Shown: positions 7,692 to 16,307 of the stretch, piece after piece
Layout: each line of letters begins with the position of its first letter
Numbering within the stretch: position 1 is the first letter of the stretch
Source: Lachnospiraceae bacterium UBA7182
Lineage (GTDB): Bacteria > Bacillota > Clostridia > Lachnospirales > Lachnospiraceae
NCBI GenBank assembly: GCA_002491115.1
Contig: DKVI01000016.1
Location: 1-55,993 of the forward strand
DNA: 55,993 nucleotides
Direction of reading: 5' to 3'
Made by a program: the position numbers and the translations under genes
Notes under the pieces: generated by a model
The model's database searches: none
What the model saw: only the letters and a program-made list of their open reading frames with translations
What the model was told of the DNA's origin: nothing

Positions 7692-9032
7692 ATGAAAAAT
7701 AGAATGCATATACCAAAAAAGGCGGGGCGTTTGCTGTTTGTTCTTCTGCTGCTTTTTGGCTCGAAGGTTTATGCGGCGCCTTCCATAGAGGGGGATACAG
7801 AACTGACTGCCGTGTCGGGACAGGTGGTTTCCGCGGAGTATACTGTCAGAAGCGATGAGGATATGGAGAGCGCGGAACTGACGCTGTCGTATGACAAGGA
7901 TGTGCTGACGTATATGTCCGGAAGCGGCGGCAATAATTTTTCCGGAAGCGGCGGCAACGGAACGGTGCAGCTTTCCAGTAAGCCCGGTGAGCAGTCGACC
8001 ACCTTTGCTGTAAAGTTTAAATGCAAATCTGATCAGGTTACGGCCGTGGAGATCACTTCCTGCGTGATTACAGTGAAGGGAGAGGAAGTGGATGTATTAA
8101 AGGGTGAGGACAATTCCGGTGAAGGGGCAGGAGACGGATCGGAGGATGAGGAAGATACCGGTGACAGAAGAGCCAGCTGGGTCATTGATGAGAGAACTTT
8201 TTATCTGCATAATCCCGGAGCCATGGCGGACTTTGACGCTGAACGTATGAACATCCAGGGGATTGACAGCAATGTATTGAAACATAAATGGCTTGATCTG
8301 TATGTCATCCGTCTGTACAGCGACAATGGAAGTTACCGCGATCATTTTGTCTATAATCCGGATACAGGAAACGTGATTCCTTTTGTCGAGATGAAGAGCG
8401 GCAGCGATGATGTGATCTTTATTGAACCGGACGCAAAAGCACATATCCCTGTCAGGTATGTGAGTGTGGATTTGGGATGGGGAGCCAAATACACCCTTCC
8501 TGCTTACAAACATGTGATCATTGACGGGATCGACGAGATTTTTGACGATACGAACCGGTATCTGATCTATGGAATCAATCAGGACGGAGAAAAAGCCTGG
8601 TACAGTTATGATTATGATAAAGGTTCCCTGCAGCTTTTTGACGATGTGGCATACCAGGGGGAACAGAACTATATAGAGGAACTGGAGACCAATGTGGCAG
8701 GGCAGAAAGCGGAAGCGGAGCATCTTCTGAACCGTTACAATACGAATATGGGAAGACGGCTTACCATTATTATGGTCATGACGATCCTGATCGTAGTGCT
8801 GATGAATGTGGTGGTTCTGATGTATTTGCGTATGCGCAGGATGCAGCCTGTGCCGGAAGAAGAGGACGATGATGAGGAGGAAAAAACGTCACAGGCGCCG
8901 GCCGCCTATGTAACGGGCAGCCTGGAAGAGGATGAAACAGATTTTAACGAGCCCGATTTTGAAAAAACGGAAGAAGCGGATGAGATTGAGCTGGAGATCA
9001 TAGATCTGGATGACATGGAAGACGACGAATAA
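7692..9032 (+). CDS. Membrane-anchored secreted protein with a cohesin-like domain
   Basis: The 446-residue product has a signal peptide (residues 1-29, ending near VYAA). A cohesin-type beta-sandwich follows at about 30-135: it starts with AVSGQVVSAEYTV and contains the typical LTLSYDKDVLTY strand pair and two Gly/Ser loops. Next come an acidic linker, an uncharacterised 200-residue extracellular region rich in Asp, Tyr and aromatics, a membrane helix near 357-379 and a highly acidic tail of about 65 residues. The topology suggests an exported ectodomain and a cytosolic tail. No dockerin partner or cellulosome gene is nearby, so a role in protein-protein contact is only inferred. Confidence 0.72.
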   Translation: MKNRMHIPKKAGRLLFVLLLLFGSKVYAAPSIEGDTELTAVSGQVVSAEYTVRSDEDMESAELTLSYDKDVLTYMSGSGGNNFSGSGGNGTVQLSSKPGEQSTTFAVKFKCKSDQVTAVEITSCVITVKGEEVDVLKGEDNSGEGAGDGSEDEEDTGDRRASWVIDERTFYLHNPGAMADFDAERMNIQGIDSNVLKHKWLDLYVIRLYSDNGSYRDHFVYNPDTGNVIPFVEMKSGSDDVIFIEPDAKAHIPVRYVSVDLGWGAKYTLPAYKHVIIDGIDEIFDDTNRYLIYGINQDGEKAWYSYDYDKGSLQLFDDVAYQGEQNYIEELETNVAGQKAEAEHLLNRYNTNMGRRLTIIMVMTILIVVLMNVVVLMYLRMRRMQPVPEEEDDDEEEKTSQAPAAYVTGSLEEDETDFNEPDFEKTEEADEIELEIIDLDDMEDDE

Positions 9033-9092
9033 ATGGACGGGGGCTTGCGCCAGGCGCGGCCCCTGTTGTGTATCCGGTCATTTATTTTTCCA

Positions 9093-9132
9093 TTGACCCG
9101 GGCGGATAAAATTGTTATACTATGTGTATAAC
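9093..9132 (+). promoter_or_regulatory. Promoter with a palindromic operator for gntR-clpC-radA
   Basis: TTGACC (9093-9098) and TATACT (9116-9121) are 17 nt apart. A perfect palindrome, GTTATAC-tatgt-GTATAAC (9114-9132), covers the -10 box. Such placement is typical of a repressor site, and the GntR-type regulator encoded just downstream is the likely ligand, giving autoregulation. Confidence 0.72.
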
Positions 9133-9203
9133 ATATGTAATTCATACAGATAAAGGAAGCATATGATGCGGATTTGCCTGTATGTAAAGAACAGGGGATA
9201 ACA

Positions 9204-9575
9204 ATGTATCTGGAAATTGATTTTAACAGTGACGAAGCATTTTATGTACAGCTTTGCAATCAGATTATCATCGGGATCGCCACATCCCGGCTTCGGGAAG
9301 GAGACACGCTTCCCAGCGTACGGCAGCTGGCGGATGAAGTAGGCATCAATATGCATACGGTTAACAAAGCTTACAGTCTTTTAAAACAGGAAGGCTACAT
9401 CCGCGTGGACCGTAGATGCGGCGCTGTAGTAGCTGTGGATGTGGATAAATTAAAGGCAATGGAAGAGATGAAAAAAGAGCTTCTGGTTACACTGGCCAAA
9501 GGCAGCTGTAAAAACATCACCCGGGAGGAAGTTCACAGTCTGATTGATGAGATCTATGCAGAGTACGGCGAATAG
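9204..9575 (+). CDS. GntR-family transcriptional regulator, YtrA type
   Basis: The 123-residue protein opens MYLEIDFNSDEAFYVQLCNQ and has the winged helix-turn-helix core LREGDTLPSVRQLADEVGIN-MHTVNKAYSLL at about 30-62. A short helical tail without an effector domain follows, the YtrA-subfamily layout. These are usually dimeric repressors of transporter or stress operons. ATG 9204 follows GGGG at 9194-9197; a TTG 30 nt upstream is less likely. It lies 31 nt before clpC and behind a promoter with a palindrome over the -10 box, so it probably controls its own transcript and clpC-radA. Confidence 0.85.
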   Translation: MYLEIDFNSDEAFYVQLCNQIIIGIATSRLREGDTLPSVRQLADEVGINMHTVNKAYSLLKQEGYIRVDRRCGAVVAVDVDKLKAMEEMKKELLVTLAKGSCKNITREEVHSLIDEIYAEYGE

Positions 9576-9606
9576 AAAATGAAATTATAAGAAGGAGTTA
9601 TTTAGT

Positions 9607-12030
9607 ATGAACTATACAGACAAGGCGAAGCGGGCTCTTGACCTGGCACAGAAGATGTCTGTTAAGCTGGCCCATCCATATACAGGCACGGAACATATTC
9701 TGCTGGGCCTTCTGGCGGAGTCTACCGGCGCGGCGGGGCAGGTATTGTCCGGCGCGGGTGTGACCGAACAGGGGCTTATAGATATGATACGCCAGTTGAT
9801 TGCGCCGGAGGGAAATACTGCTCTGAAAGAAAGGCATGATTTTACCCCCCGGGCGAAAAAGATACTGGAAGACGCGGCTTCGGAGGCAAAGCGTTTTCAT
9901 GAAGAACGCATCGGCACGGAACATATTCTCATCGCTATTTTAAAAGACGGGGAATGTGTGGGGTCAAGGCTTTTGAATACCATGAATATCCGTCTGAGAG
10001 ACCTGTATGTGGAACTGATCACGGCCATGGGAGAAAAGGCATCCGAATACAGGGAAGACGTGAGGGGCAGAGGCACCCAGACGCTGGACCAGTACAGCCG
10101 GGATCTGACGAAGCTGGCCGAAGAAGGAAAACTGGATCCGGTGATCGGCCGTGAAGAGGAGATCCGCCGGATTATCCAGATCTTAAGCCGCAGGACAAAG
10201 AATAATCCCTGTCTGATCGGCGAACCGGGTGTGGGAAAGACCGCCATCGTGGAAGGGCTGGCGGCCAGGATCGCCGACGGAAGCGTGCCGGATACGATAC
10301 AGGACAAAAGGCTGTGCATCCTGGATATGACCGCCATGGTGGCCGGTTCCAAATACAGAGGTGAGTTTGAAGAGCGGATTAAAAATGTGATCGAAGAAGT
10401 CTGTCAGGACGGCAATGTGCTTTTGTTCATTGACGAGCTGCACACGATCATCGGCGCGGGGGGCGCGGAAGGCGCCATGGATGCTTCTAATATTCTGAAG
10501 CCTGCCATGGCCAGAGGCGAGATCCAGATCATAGGGGCGACCACATTGGAGGAATACCGCCGGCATATTGAAAAGGACGCGGCGCTGGAAAGGCGTTTCC
10601 AGCCGATTACGGTAGAGGAAGCGGACGTAGAGCAGACCATAGAAATACTAAAAGGACTCAGGCCTTACTATGAAGCCCATCATCAGGTAAAGATCGCGGA
10701 CGAGGCGCTCCAGGCAGCAGCCAGATTATCCGACCGCTATATCAACGACCGATTCCTGCCGGATAAAGCCATCGACCTGATGGATGAGGCGGCGGCAGGG
10801 CTTCGCATGGGCCAGTATGCGCCGGGGAAAGGGCAGACGGATTTGCTTCGGGAGTTATCTCAGGCAAAAGAAGACCTGGAAGCGGCGCTGGAAGCGGGTG
10901 ATCTTGCAAGAGCTCATGAATGCCGTGTAAAAGAAAAGGAACTGGAAAAGAAACTGGAATCCAGAGAGCGCAAACGGGGCAGAAAGGTCTCCGGTGTAGT
11001 GGGGGAAGACCAGATCGCCGCCACCGTGTCCCGGTGGACGAAGATTCCGGTGCAGCGCCTGGCAGAGTCAGAGTCTTCCAAACTGCGCCGTCTGGAGCAG
11101 ACCCTTCATAAAAGGGTCATCGGGCAGGAGGAAGCGGTGGCCGCCGTGGCGAAAGCGGTAAAAAGAGGACGCGTAGGCTTAAAAGATCCCAAACGTCCCA
11201 TCGGTTCTTTTCTGTTTTTAGGTCCCACCGGGGTCGGCAAGACGGAGCTGAGCAAAGCGCTGGCAGAGGTTCTCTTTGGCAGGGATGAGGCCATGATCCG
11301 GGTGGATATGTCCGAATATATGGAAAAACACAGCGTAGCCAAGATGATCGGTTCGCCGCCCGGATATGTGGGGCATGACGACGGAGGGCAGCTAAGCGAA
11401 AAAGTGCGCCGTAATCCCTATTCGGTGATCTTGTTTGACGAGGTGGAAAAAGCCCATCCGGATGTGTTCAATATTCTTTTGCAGGTACTGGACGACGGGC
11501 ACATCACCGACTCCCAGGGGCGGAAGGTGGATTTTAAAAATACAGTTATCATCATGACATCCAACGCCGGAGCCAGCGCCATTGTCACGCCGAAAAAGCT
11601 GGGATTTGCTTCTGTGGAAGATGCGAAACAGGACTATGAGCATATGAAAAGCAGCGTAATGAATGAGGTTAAGCATATATTCAAACCGGAGTTTTTGAAC
11701 CGGATTGACGAAACCATCGTATTTCATATGCTGCAGCCCGACGAGATTGCACAGATTGCCGGGCTTTTGTTAAGAGAGCTGGAAAAGCGGTGCAAAGAAC
11801 AGCTTTCGATTAAAGTATCCTTTAAAGATTCTGTGAGAAAATGGCTGGCTAAAACAGGATATGACAAGAAATACGGCGCGCGTCCCTTAAAACGCGCGAT
11901 TCAGAATCAGCTGGAAGATCTGCTGGCGGACGAGATTTTATCCGGAACTATTCAGGAAGGAAGCTGTGTGGACGTCAAAGTGGTAAACGATAAAGTGAAG
12001 ATCACCGTCAGGACGGAGGAACCGGCATGA
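9607..12030 (+). CDS. clpC: ATP-dependent Clp protease ATP-binding subunit ClpC
   Basis: The 807-residue Hsp100 unfoldase carries two Clp_N repeats at 1-145 and a first AAA+ module with Walker A GEPGVGKT at 205-212. A coiled middle domain lies at about 400-460, and the second AAA+ module has GPTGVGKT at 539-546 and the VILFDEVEKAHPDV Walker B region. It feeds substrates to ClpP, with McsB or MecA as usual adaptors. ATG 9607 follows AAGGAG. In many Bacillota clpC follows ctsR-mcsA-mcsB, but here only a GntR regulator precedes it. It overlaps radA by 4 nt (ATGA). Confidence 0.95.
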   Translation: MNYTDKAKRALDLAQKMSVKLAHPYTGTEHILLGLLAESTGAAGQVLSGAGVTEQGLIDMIRQLIAPEGNTALKERHDFTPRAKKILEDAASEAKRFHEERIGTEHILIAILKDGECVGSRLLNTMNIRLRDLYVELITAMGEKASEYREDVRGRGTQTLDQYSRDLTKLAEEGKLDPVIGREEEIRRIIQILSRRTKNNPCLIGEPGVGKTAIVEGLAARIADGSVPDTIQDKRLCILDMTAMVAGSKYRGEFEERIKNVIEEVCQDGNVLLFIDELHTIIGAGGAEGAMDASNILKPAMARGEIQIIGATTLEEYRRHIEKDAALERRFQPITVEEADVEQTIEILKGLRPYYEAHHQVKIADEALQAAARLSDRYINDRFLPDKAIDLMDEAAAGLRMGQYAPGKGQTDLLRELSQAKEDLEAALEAGDLARAHECRVKEKELEKKLESRERKRGRKVSGVVGEDQIAATVSRWTKIPVQRLAESESSKLRRLEQTLHKRVIGQEEAVAAVAKAVKRGRVGLKDPKRPIGSFLFLGPTGVGKTELSKALAEVLFGRDEAMIRVDMSEYMEKHSVAKMIGSPPGYVGHDDGGQLSEKVRRNPYSVILFDEVEKAHPDVFNILLQVLDDGHITDSQGRKVDFKNTVIIMTSNAGASAIVTPKKLGFASVEDAKQDYEHMKSSVMNEVKHIFKPEFLNRIDETIVFHMLQPDEIAQIAGLLLRELEKRCKEQLSIKVSFKDSVRKWLAKTGYDKKYGARPLKRAIQNQLEDLLADEILSGTIQEGSCVDVKVVNDKVKITVRTEEPA

Positions 12031-13394
12031 AAAAAGGCGCCACCGTGTTCTTCTGCCAGAACTGCGGATTTGAGTCGGCCAAATGGGCGGGCCAGTGTCC
12101 GGCCTGCCGGGAATGGAACACTTTTGCCGAAGAACCAAAAGCCGTCAGGCAAAAAGGATCAGGCAGTAAAAAAAGCGGCACAGGAACAGTAAAAACGCCG
12201 GTCTCTCTGAAAAATATTGATTCTAAAGACCATACGCGCATTTCCACCGGCATGGCGGAACTGGACCAGGTGCTGGGAGGAGGGATTGTCCCCGGTTCTC
12301 TGGTGCTGGTGGGCGGCGATCCGGGCATCGGAAAATCCACCCTTCTTCTGCAGGTCTGCCGGAATCTGTCAGAGCGGCTTCTAAAAGTACTTTATATATC
12401 AGGGGAAGAGTCGCTGCAGCAGATCAAGATGAGGGCTTTAAGGATCGGCAGTTTTCAGGATACACTGAAGCTTTTATGTGAGACGAATCTTTCGGATGTG
12501 GAAGACGTGGTCTTGAAGGAGAAGCCCCAGGTGCTGATCATAGACTCCATTCAGACCATGTATCAGGAGGAAATATCTTCCGCGCCGGGGAGCGTCTCCC
12601 AGGTGCGGGAAGCCACAGGCGTACTGATGCGCCTTGCAAAGGAACAGAATATTACAATATTTATCGTCGGCCATGTGACCAAGGAAGGGACGGTAGCGGG
12701 TCCCCGGGTACTGGAACATATGGTGGATACGGTGCTTTATTTTGAAGGGGACCGCCATGCGTCCTACCGGATCTTAAGGGGCGTGAAGAACCGGTTTGGT
12801 TCCACCAATGAGATCGGGGTATTTGAGATGCAGGAGGCCGGGTTAAAAGAGGTGCCCAATCCTTCGGAATATATGCTGAGCGGAAAGCCGGAGGGCGCTT
12901 CCGGATCGGTGGTGGCCTGCGCCATGGAAGGGACAAGGCCTATGCTTCTGGAAGTCCAGGCGTTGGTGTGCAGGACCAATTTCGGTCTGCCCAGGCGTAC
13001 GGCGGCGGGCATGGACTATAACCGGGTCAATCTTCTCATGGCCGTGCTGGAAAAAAGGCTGAATCTTCCGCTGTCCGGCTATGACGCCTATGTAAATATT
13101 GCAGGAGGCCTTCGCTTAAGCGAGCCGGCCCTGGACCTGGGATTGGTGCTGGCGGTTATTTCAAGCTATAAGGATATTCCCGTGTCGGGAAAGACCATCG
13201 TATTTGGAGAAGTGGGCCTAAGCGGGGAAGTACGGGCCGTCAGCATGGCCCAGCAGAGAGTGCAGGAGGCGAAAAAACTTGGGTTTACCCAGGTGATCCT
13301 GCCCCAGAGCAGTTTGGAACAGGTAAAGAGTATAAGCGGAATCCGCCTTGTGGGAGCAGCCACGGTCAAAGACGCTTTAAAGGTGATCTCTTAA
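12027..13394 (+). CDS. radA: DNA repair protein RadA
   Basis: This 455-residue protein is a RecA-like branch migration helicase used in recombination and repair. It has an N-terminal C4 zinc finger (C10, C13, C24, C27), a Walker A GGDPGIGKST near residues 93-102, and the RadA-specific KNRFGS motif. The C-terminal Lon-protease-like domain includes GGLRLSEPALDLGLVLAV. The start overlaps the clpC stop by 4 nt, consistent with coupled translation. clpC-radA adjacency is common in Clostridia. Confidence 0.95.
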   Translation: MKKGATVFFCQNCGFESAKWAGQCPACREWNTFAEEPKAVRQKGSGSKKSGTGTVKTPVSLKNIDSKDHTRISTGMAELDQVLGGGIVPGSLVLVGGDPGIGKSTLLLQVCRNLSERLLKVLYISGEESLQQIKMRALRIGSFQDTLKLLCETNLSDVEDVVLKEKPQVLIIDSIQTMYQEEISSAPGSVSQVREATGVLMRLAKEQNITIFIVGHVTKEGTVAGPRVLEHMVDTVLYFEGDRHASYRILRGVKNRFGSTNEIGVFEMQEAGLKEVPNPSEYMLSGKPEGASGSVVACAMEGTRPMLLEVQALVCRTNFGLPRRTAAGMDYNRVNLLMAVLEKRLNLPLSGYDAYVNIAGGLRLSEPALDLGLVLAVISSYKDIPVSGKTIVFGEVGLSGEVRAVSMAQQRVQEAKKLGFTQVILPQSSLEQVKSISGIRLVGAATVKDALKVIS

Positions 13395-13445
13395 GCCTGA
13401 TCTGATAAAAATATTTTAAGATTATCATACAGGAGGAAAATGACT

Positions 13446-13814
13446 ATGAAAATAATCGCGACAGAAAAGGCGCCCGGGGCGATCGGCCCTTATTCACAGG
13501 GTTATGAAGTAAACGGAATGATCTATACGTCCGGCCAGATTCCGGTAAACCCGGCGACGGGGGAAATTCCGGAGGGGATTGCCGCGCAGGCGGAGCAGAG
13601 CTGCAAAAACGTAGGCGCGATACTGGAAGCAGCAGGCAGCAGTTTTGAAAAAGTCGTAAAGACAACCTGCTTCCTGGCGGACATGGGAGATTTTGCCGTG
13701 TTTAATGAGGTCTATGCCCGGTACTTCGTATCCAGACCGGCCAGAAGCTGCGTGGCAGTAAAAGAACTTCCCAAAGGAGTGCTTTGCGAGGTGGAGGCGC
13801 TTGCCGTAGAATAA
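13446..13814 (+). CDS. ridA: RidA/YjgF-family enamine/imine deaminase
   Basis: The 122-residue product begins MKIIATEKAPGAIGPYSQ, standard for RidA proteins. These trimers hydrolyse reactive 2-aminoacrylate and related enamines from PLP enzymes to ketoacids and ammonia. The substrate-carboxylate Arg lies in RPARSCVAVKELPKG and the catalytic Glu in CEVEALAVE. ATG 13446 is preferred over ATG 13440, because AGGAGG (13431-13436) stands only 3 nt from the latter but 9 nt from the former. A cysteine C-S lyase gene elsewhere in the window (49910) could be one source of its substrate, but that is inference. Confidence 0.92.
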   Translation: MKIIATEKAPGAIGPYSQGYEVNGMIYTSGQIPVNPATGEIPEGIAAQAEQSCKNVGAILEAAGSSFEKVVKTTCFLADMGDFAVFNEVYARYFVSRPARSCVAVKELPKGVLCEVEALAVE

Positions 13815-13816
13815 AG

Positions 13817-13857
13817 ATAAGGAGCTGCTTTTTGACGGCGGCTCCTTATTGGTTTTT
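13817..13857 (+). terminator. Terminator between convergent ridA and ldhA
   Basis: ATAAGGAGCTGC (from 13817) pairs with GCGGCTCCTTAT (ending 13849) over 12 pairs; ATTGGTTTTT follows. On the minus strand a weaker T-rich stretch follows the same hairpin, so it may also serve ldhA. Confidence 0.75.
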
Positions 13858-13863
13858 ACGGGA

Positions 13864-14856
13864 TTACGGATTTACATCATTGGGCGATGCTTCGCCCCGC
13901 TCAAAGGTCCGGACATTTTCCAGGGTCGTGCAGGCAATGGCGGACAGCGCTTCCCGGGTGAAAAAGCCCTGGTGCGAAGTAATCATCACGTTGGGGAAAG
14001 ATAAAAGCCTGGCGGTGACGGAATGCTCCAGGATTTCGTCGGAACGGTCTTCAAAGACATTGGGGGTTTCTTCTTCATATACATCCAGTCCCACGCCGAA
14101 GAACTTCCGGGCCCGGATGCCTTCGATCAGGTCGTCGGTTTTTACCAGGGCGCCTCTGGAAGTGTTGACTAAAACCACGCCGTCTTTCATCTTCTGAATT
14201 GTCTCCCGGTTGATCATATGGTAATTGTCGTCTGTCAGCGGACAGTGCAGGGAGATCAGATCACTCTGGGAGAGCAGTTCGTCTAAGGATACATAGTCCG
14301 CGATTCCTGCAAGGGAGGGATTATGATATACATCGTAGGCGATGACTTTCATGCCGAACCCGTGGCAGATCCGTACCATGGCGGCACCGATCTTTCCGGT
14401 TCCCACGATGCCGGCGGTTTTCTGATAGAAGTTAAATCCCATCAGGCTTCCGAGACTGAAGTCATTCTCCCGTACTTTTACATAGGCTTTGTGCAGGCGG
14501 CGGTTGGCGGCCAGCGCCAGCGCCATGGCGTGTTCTGCTACGGCTTCCGGTGAATATCCGGGTACCCGCAGGATACGGATGCCATATTTTTTCACGGTTT
14601 CCAGATCCACGTTGTTGAATCCCGCGCAGCGCATCAGGATGAGTTTGACATGGTTTTCATGCAGGATTTCCACGGTCCGGGTGCCGATGTCCGAGTTTAC
14701 GAAAGCGCATACAGCGTCATAGCCGTGGGACAGTTCCGCGGTGTTTTTGGTCAGGTCGGCTTTTAAGAATTTGATCTCGATATCCGGATAATGTTCCAGC
14801 TCCCGGGTAAAAGAGTCCTGGTCATAGCTTTTTGTATCATAGAAAAGAATTTTCAC
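13864..14856 (-). CDS. ldhA: Fermentative D-lactate dehydrogenase (LdhA type)
   Basis: The 330-residue NAD-dependent 2-hydroxyacid dehydrogenase reduces pyruvate to D-lactate. It closely follows the E. coli LdhA pattern: RCAGFNNVDLE, VPGYSPEAVAEHAMALALAA, the Rossmann motif GIVGTGKIGAAM and ISLHCPLTDDNYHMIN. The catalytic Arg sits in VNTSRGALV, Glu in GLDVYEEE and His in ITSHQGF. The start is GTG at 14856-14854 with AGGAGG 8 nt upstream. A roughly 240-nt leader with three structured elements precedes it, with a promoter-like pair at 15105-15131. Neighbours are convergent ridA and, further upstream on the same strand, the DUF4317 gene. Confidence 0.92.
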   Translation of the reverse strand: MKILFYDTKSYDQDSFTRELEHYPDIEIKFLKADLTKNTAELSHGYDAVCAFVNSDIGTRTVEILHENHVKLILMRCAGFNNVDLETVKKYGIRILRVPGYSPEAVAEHAMALALAANRRLHKAYVKVRENDFSLGSLMGFNFYQKTAGIVGTGKIGAAMVRICHGFGMKVIAYDVYHNPSLAGIADYVSLDELLSQSDLISLHCPLTDDNYHMINRETIQKMKDGVVLVNTSRGALVKTDDLIEGIRARKFFGVGLDVYEEETPNVFEDRSDEILEHSVTARLLSFPNVMITSHQGFFTREALSAIACTTLENVRTFERGEASPNDVNP

Positions 14857-14874
14857 ACAGAATACCTCCTATTA

Positions 14875-15107
14875 AAGTTCCGTTTCAGCCCTCCCAACGC
14901 CCGGGTAATAGATTAATTTCCGGCCGCTGCGCGTCCGTAAATCAATCTGGGCGTTGTACGGGCTTACACTGATTTTGTAGTTCCGCATCTGCCGCTTTCA
15001 ATGCCCCGTATCTGGAAGAATTTCCGGCCGCTGCGCGTCCTGAAATCCTTCCGGGCATTGCTCGGGCAGATGCTGATTTTAAAGTTCCGTTTCAGCCCGT
15101 TGCTGTT
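14875..15107 (-). repeat. Structured 5'-leader element, three units (before ldhA)
   Basis: Read on the minus strand there is a short unit (15107-15081), then long unit C2 (15075-14980), then long unit C1 (14966-14875). C1 pairs AGCCC/GGGCT, AACGCCC/GGGCGTT and AGATTGATTT/AAATTAATCT. C2 pairs ATCTGCC/GGCAGAT, CAATGCCC/GGGCATTG and GGAAGGATTTC/GAAATTCTTCC. Both carry GGACGCGCAGCGGCCGG at the tip, and the third helix keeps its G-T wobble at the sixth pair. C1 ends 18 nt before the GTG start, just before AGGAGG. Confidence 0.85.
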
Positions 15108-15131
15108 ATAAACTTTTTAGTATTCTGTCCA
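15105..15131 (-). promoter_or_regulatory. Possible ldhA promoter
   Basis: On the minus strand TGGACA (15131-15126) and TATAAC (15110-15105) are separated by 15 nt, shorter than ideal. If used, transcription would begin inside the short element, and the ldhA leader would contain all or nearly all of the three structured units. Confidence 0.4.
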
Positions 15132-15143
15132 AATTTTCATTTT

Positions 15144-16286
15144 TTACGCATCATTTTCCGCCAGTGCAGCTTTGATGGGTACGCCGTTGACTTCTATGTA
15201 ATCGTCGATCTGTATCATCAGGTAAGAAAGCCCGTCGATGACGCGGGTTTCCATCAGGGCGGCTTTTTCGGGGCTGATCTTGACGATTACGTCCGGTGTG
15301 CGCACTTCCAGGGCTTTTGTGCTGGTCAGATTGGTGGCTAAAAAGCTGGTGTCCTCTCCGGCCGTGTTGTCGTACTGGTTCTCGAACTGTTCCAGCGCTT
15401 CTTCCGTAGCGCCGCTTTGTTCCAGCAGTTTTTTGACTTCCGGTTTTGATAAAGTGGGAGGCTCCGGCAGGTCCTTTTTTTCCTCGATCAGCTCGTTTAA
15501 GTTTTCGTGGATGCAGACCACCGTATCATAGTCGCAGCTTTCTCCCAATGTTTCTGAGAGAAGCTCGTCAAAAGTCTCTTTTTGTCCTTTGGCGGTCAGA
15601 GGGGTGCGGCATCCGAAAACGTCCTCTATGAGCAGAGACTGGATTTTTTCCGGGTTTTTCGTGTAATAAAGCATACTGTGAAGATCTGTGTTCCGGTCGC
15701 TGAAGGCGGGGAATAAAAAGCCTGTATCGGGCATCTCCACGAGCCAGTCCCGGGTGCGGTCTTCTATGCTGTTTTTCTGGGCATTGTAGCACAGTCCCCC
15801 TTTGGACAACTTGACCGGGCATATGCTGCAAAGGAGGTATTCGTAAGTGTCTTCGGAAGCGTCGAACAGTTCGATGTTATCTTCTGTCTTTTTGGGGATA
15901 TCGTAGGCAGCATGGATCAGGATAATGTAGTAGTTCTCTCCATACAGATAGTTCTGGATGATCTTTTCATAAAATTCATCCAGCAGCGCATCGTCCGTCA
16001 GGCGGCTGTTGCGAAGTTTTAAAAGCCATGCCTGGGCGCCGTCGGGCATCTCCTGGTCCAGCGGAAACTCCAGATTGAGAAGATTTCTTCCGTGGGTGCC
16101 GGAAAGCGTCTTTTTGAATATCTCATAGTATTTGAACGCTTCTTCCTCCGGAAGGGAGAGAAAAGCTTCCTTTAATTCGGTGCGGATCTGCTTCTCCGCG
16201 TCCACATAACATCCGCAGATGCGGGTGATGGCACAGTTTTCGTTTGTAAACTGTTTTCTGATTTCAAGGGTTTCTTTTTTATTCAT
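15144..16286 (-). CDS. DUF4317 family protein
   Basis: The 380-residue cytosolic protein begins MNKKETLEIRKQFTNENCAI, the hallmark N-terminus of DUF4317, a family confined largely to Clostridia with no assigned activity. ITRICGCYVDAEKQ and an SGTHGRNLLNLEF segment near 68-80 are also visible. It has no membrane helix or signal peptide. I chose ATG 16286, with GGATGA upstream; ATG 16295 is possible. A 23-codon frame with a strong ribosome site and a promoter lies directly upstream on the same strand, so both are probably transcribed together. Confidence 0.85.
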   Translation of the reverse strand: MNKKETLEIRKQFTNENCAITRICGCYVDAEKQIRTELKEAFLSLPEEEAFKYYEIFKKTLSGTHGRNLLNLEFPLDQEMPDGAQAWLLKLRNSRLTDDALLDEFYEKIIQNYLYGENYYIILIHAAYDIPKKTEDNIELFDASEDTYEYLLCSICPVKLSKGGLCYNAQKNSIEDRTRDWLVEMPDTGFLFPAFSDRNTDLHSMLYYTKNPEKIQSLLIEDVFGCRTPLTAKGQKETFDELLSETLGESCDYDTVVCIHENLNELIEEKKDLPEPPTLSKPEVKKLLEQSGATEEALEQFENQYDNTAGEDTSFLATNLTSTKALEVRTPDVIVKISPEKAALMETRVIDGLSYLMIQIDDYIEVNGVPIKAALAENDA

Positions 16287-16307
16287 AGTTATCATCCATT
16301 TTTTCGT

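Noticed and set aside
9033..9065. Terminator after the cohesin-like gene
   Set aside because: GC-rich hairpin potential exists, but no T-run follows.
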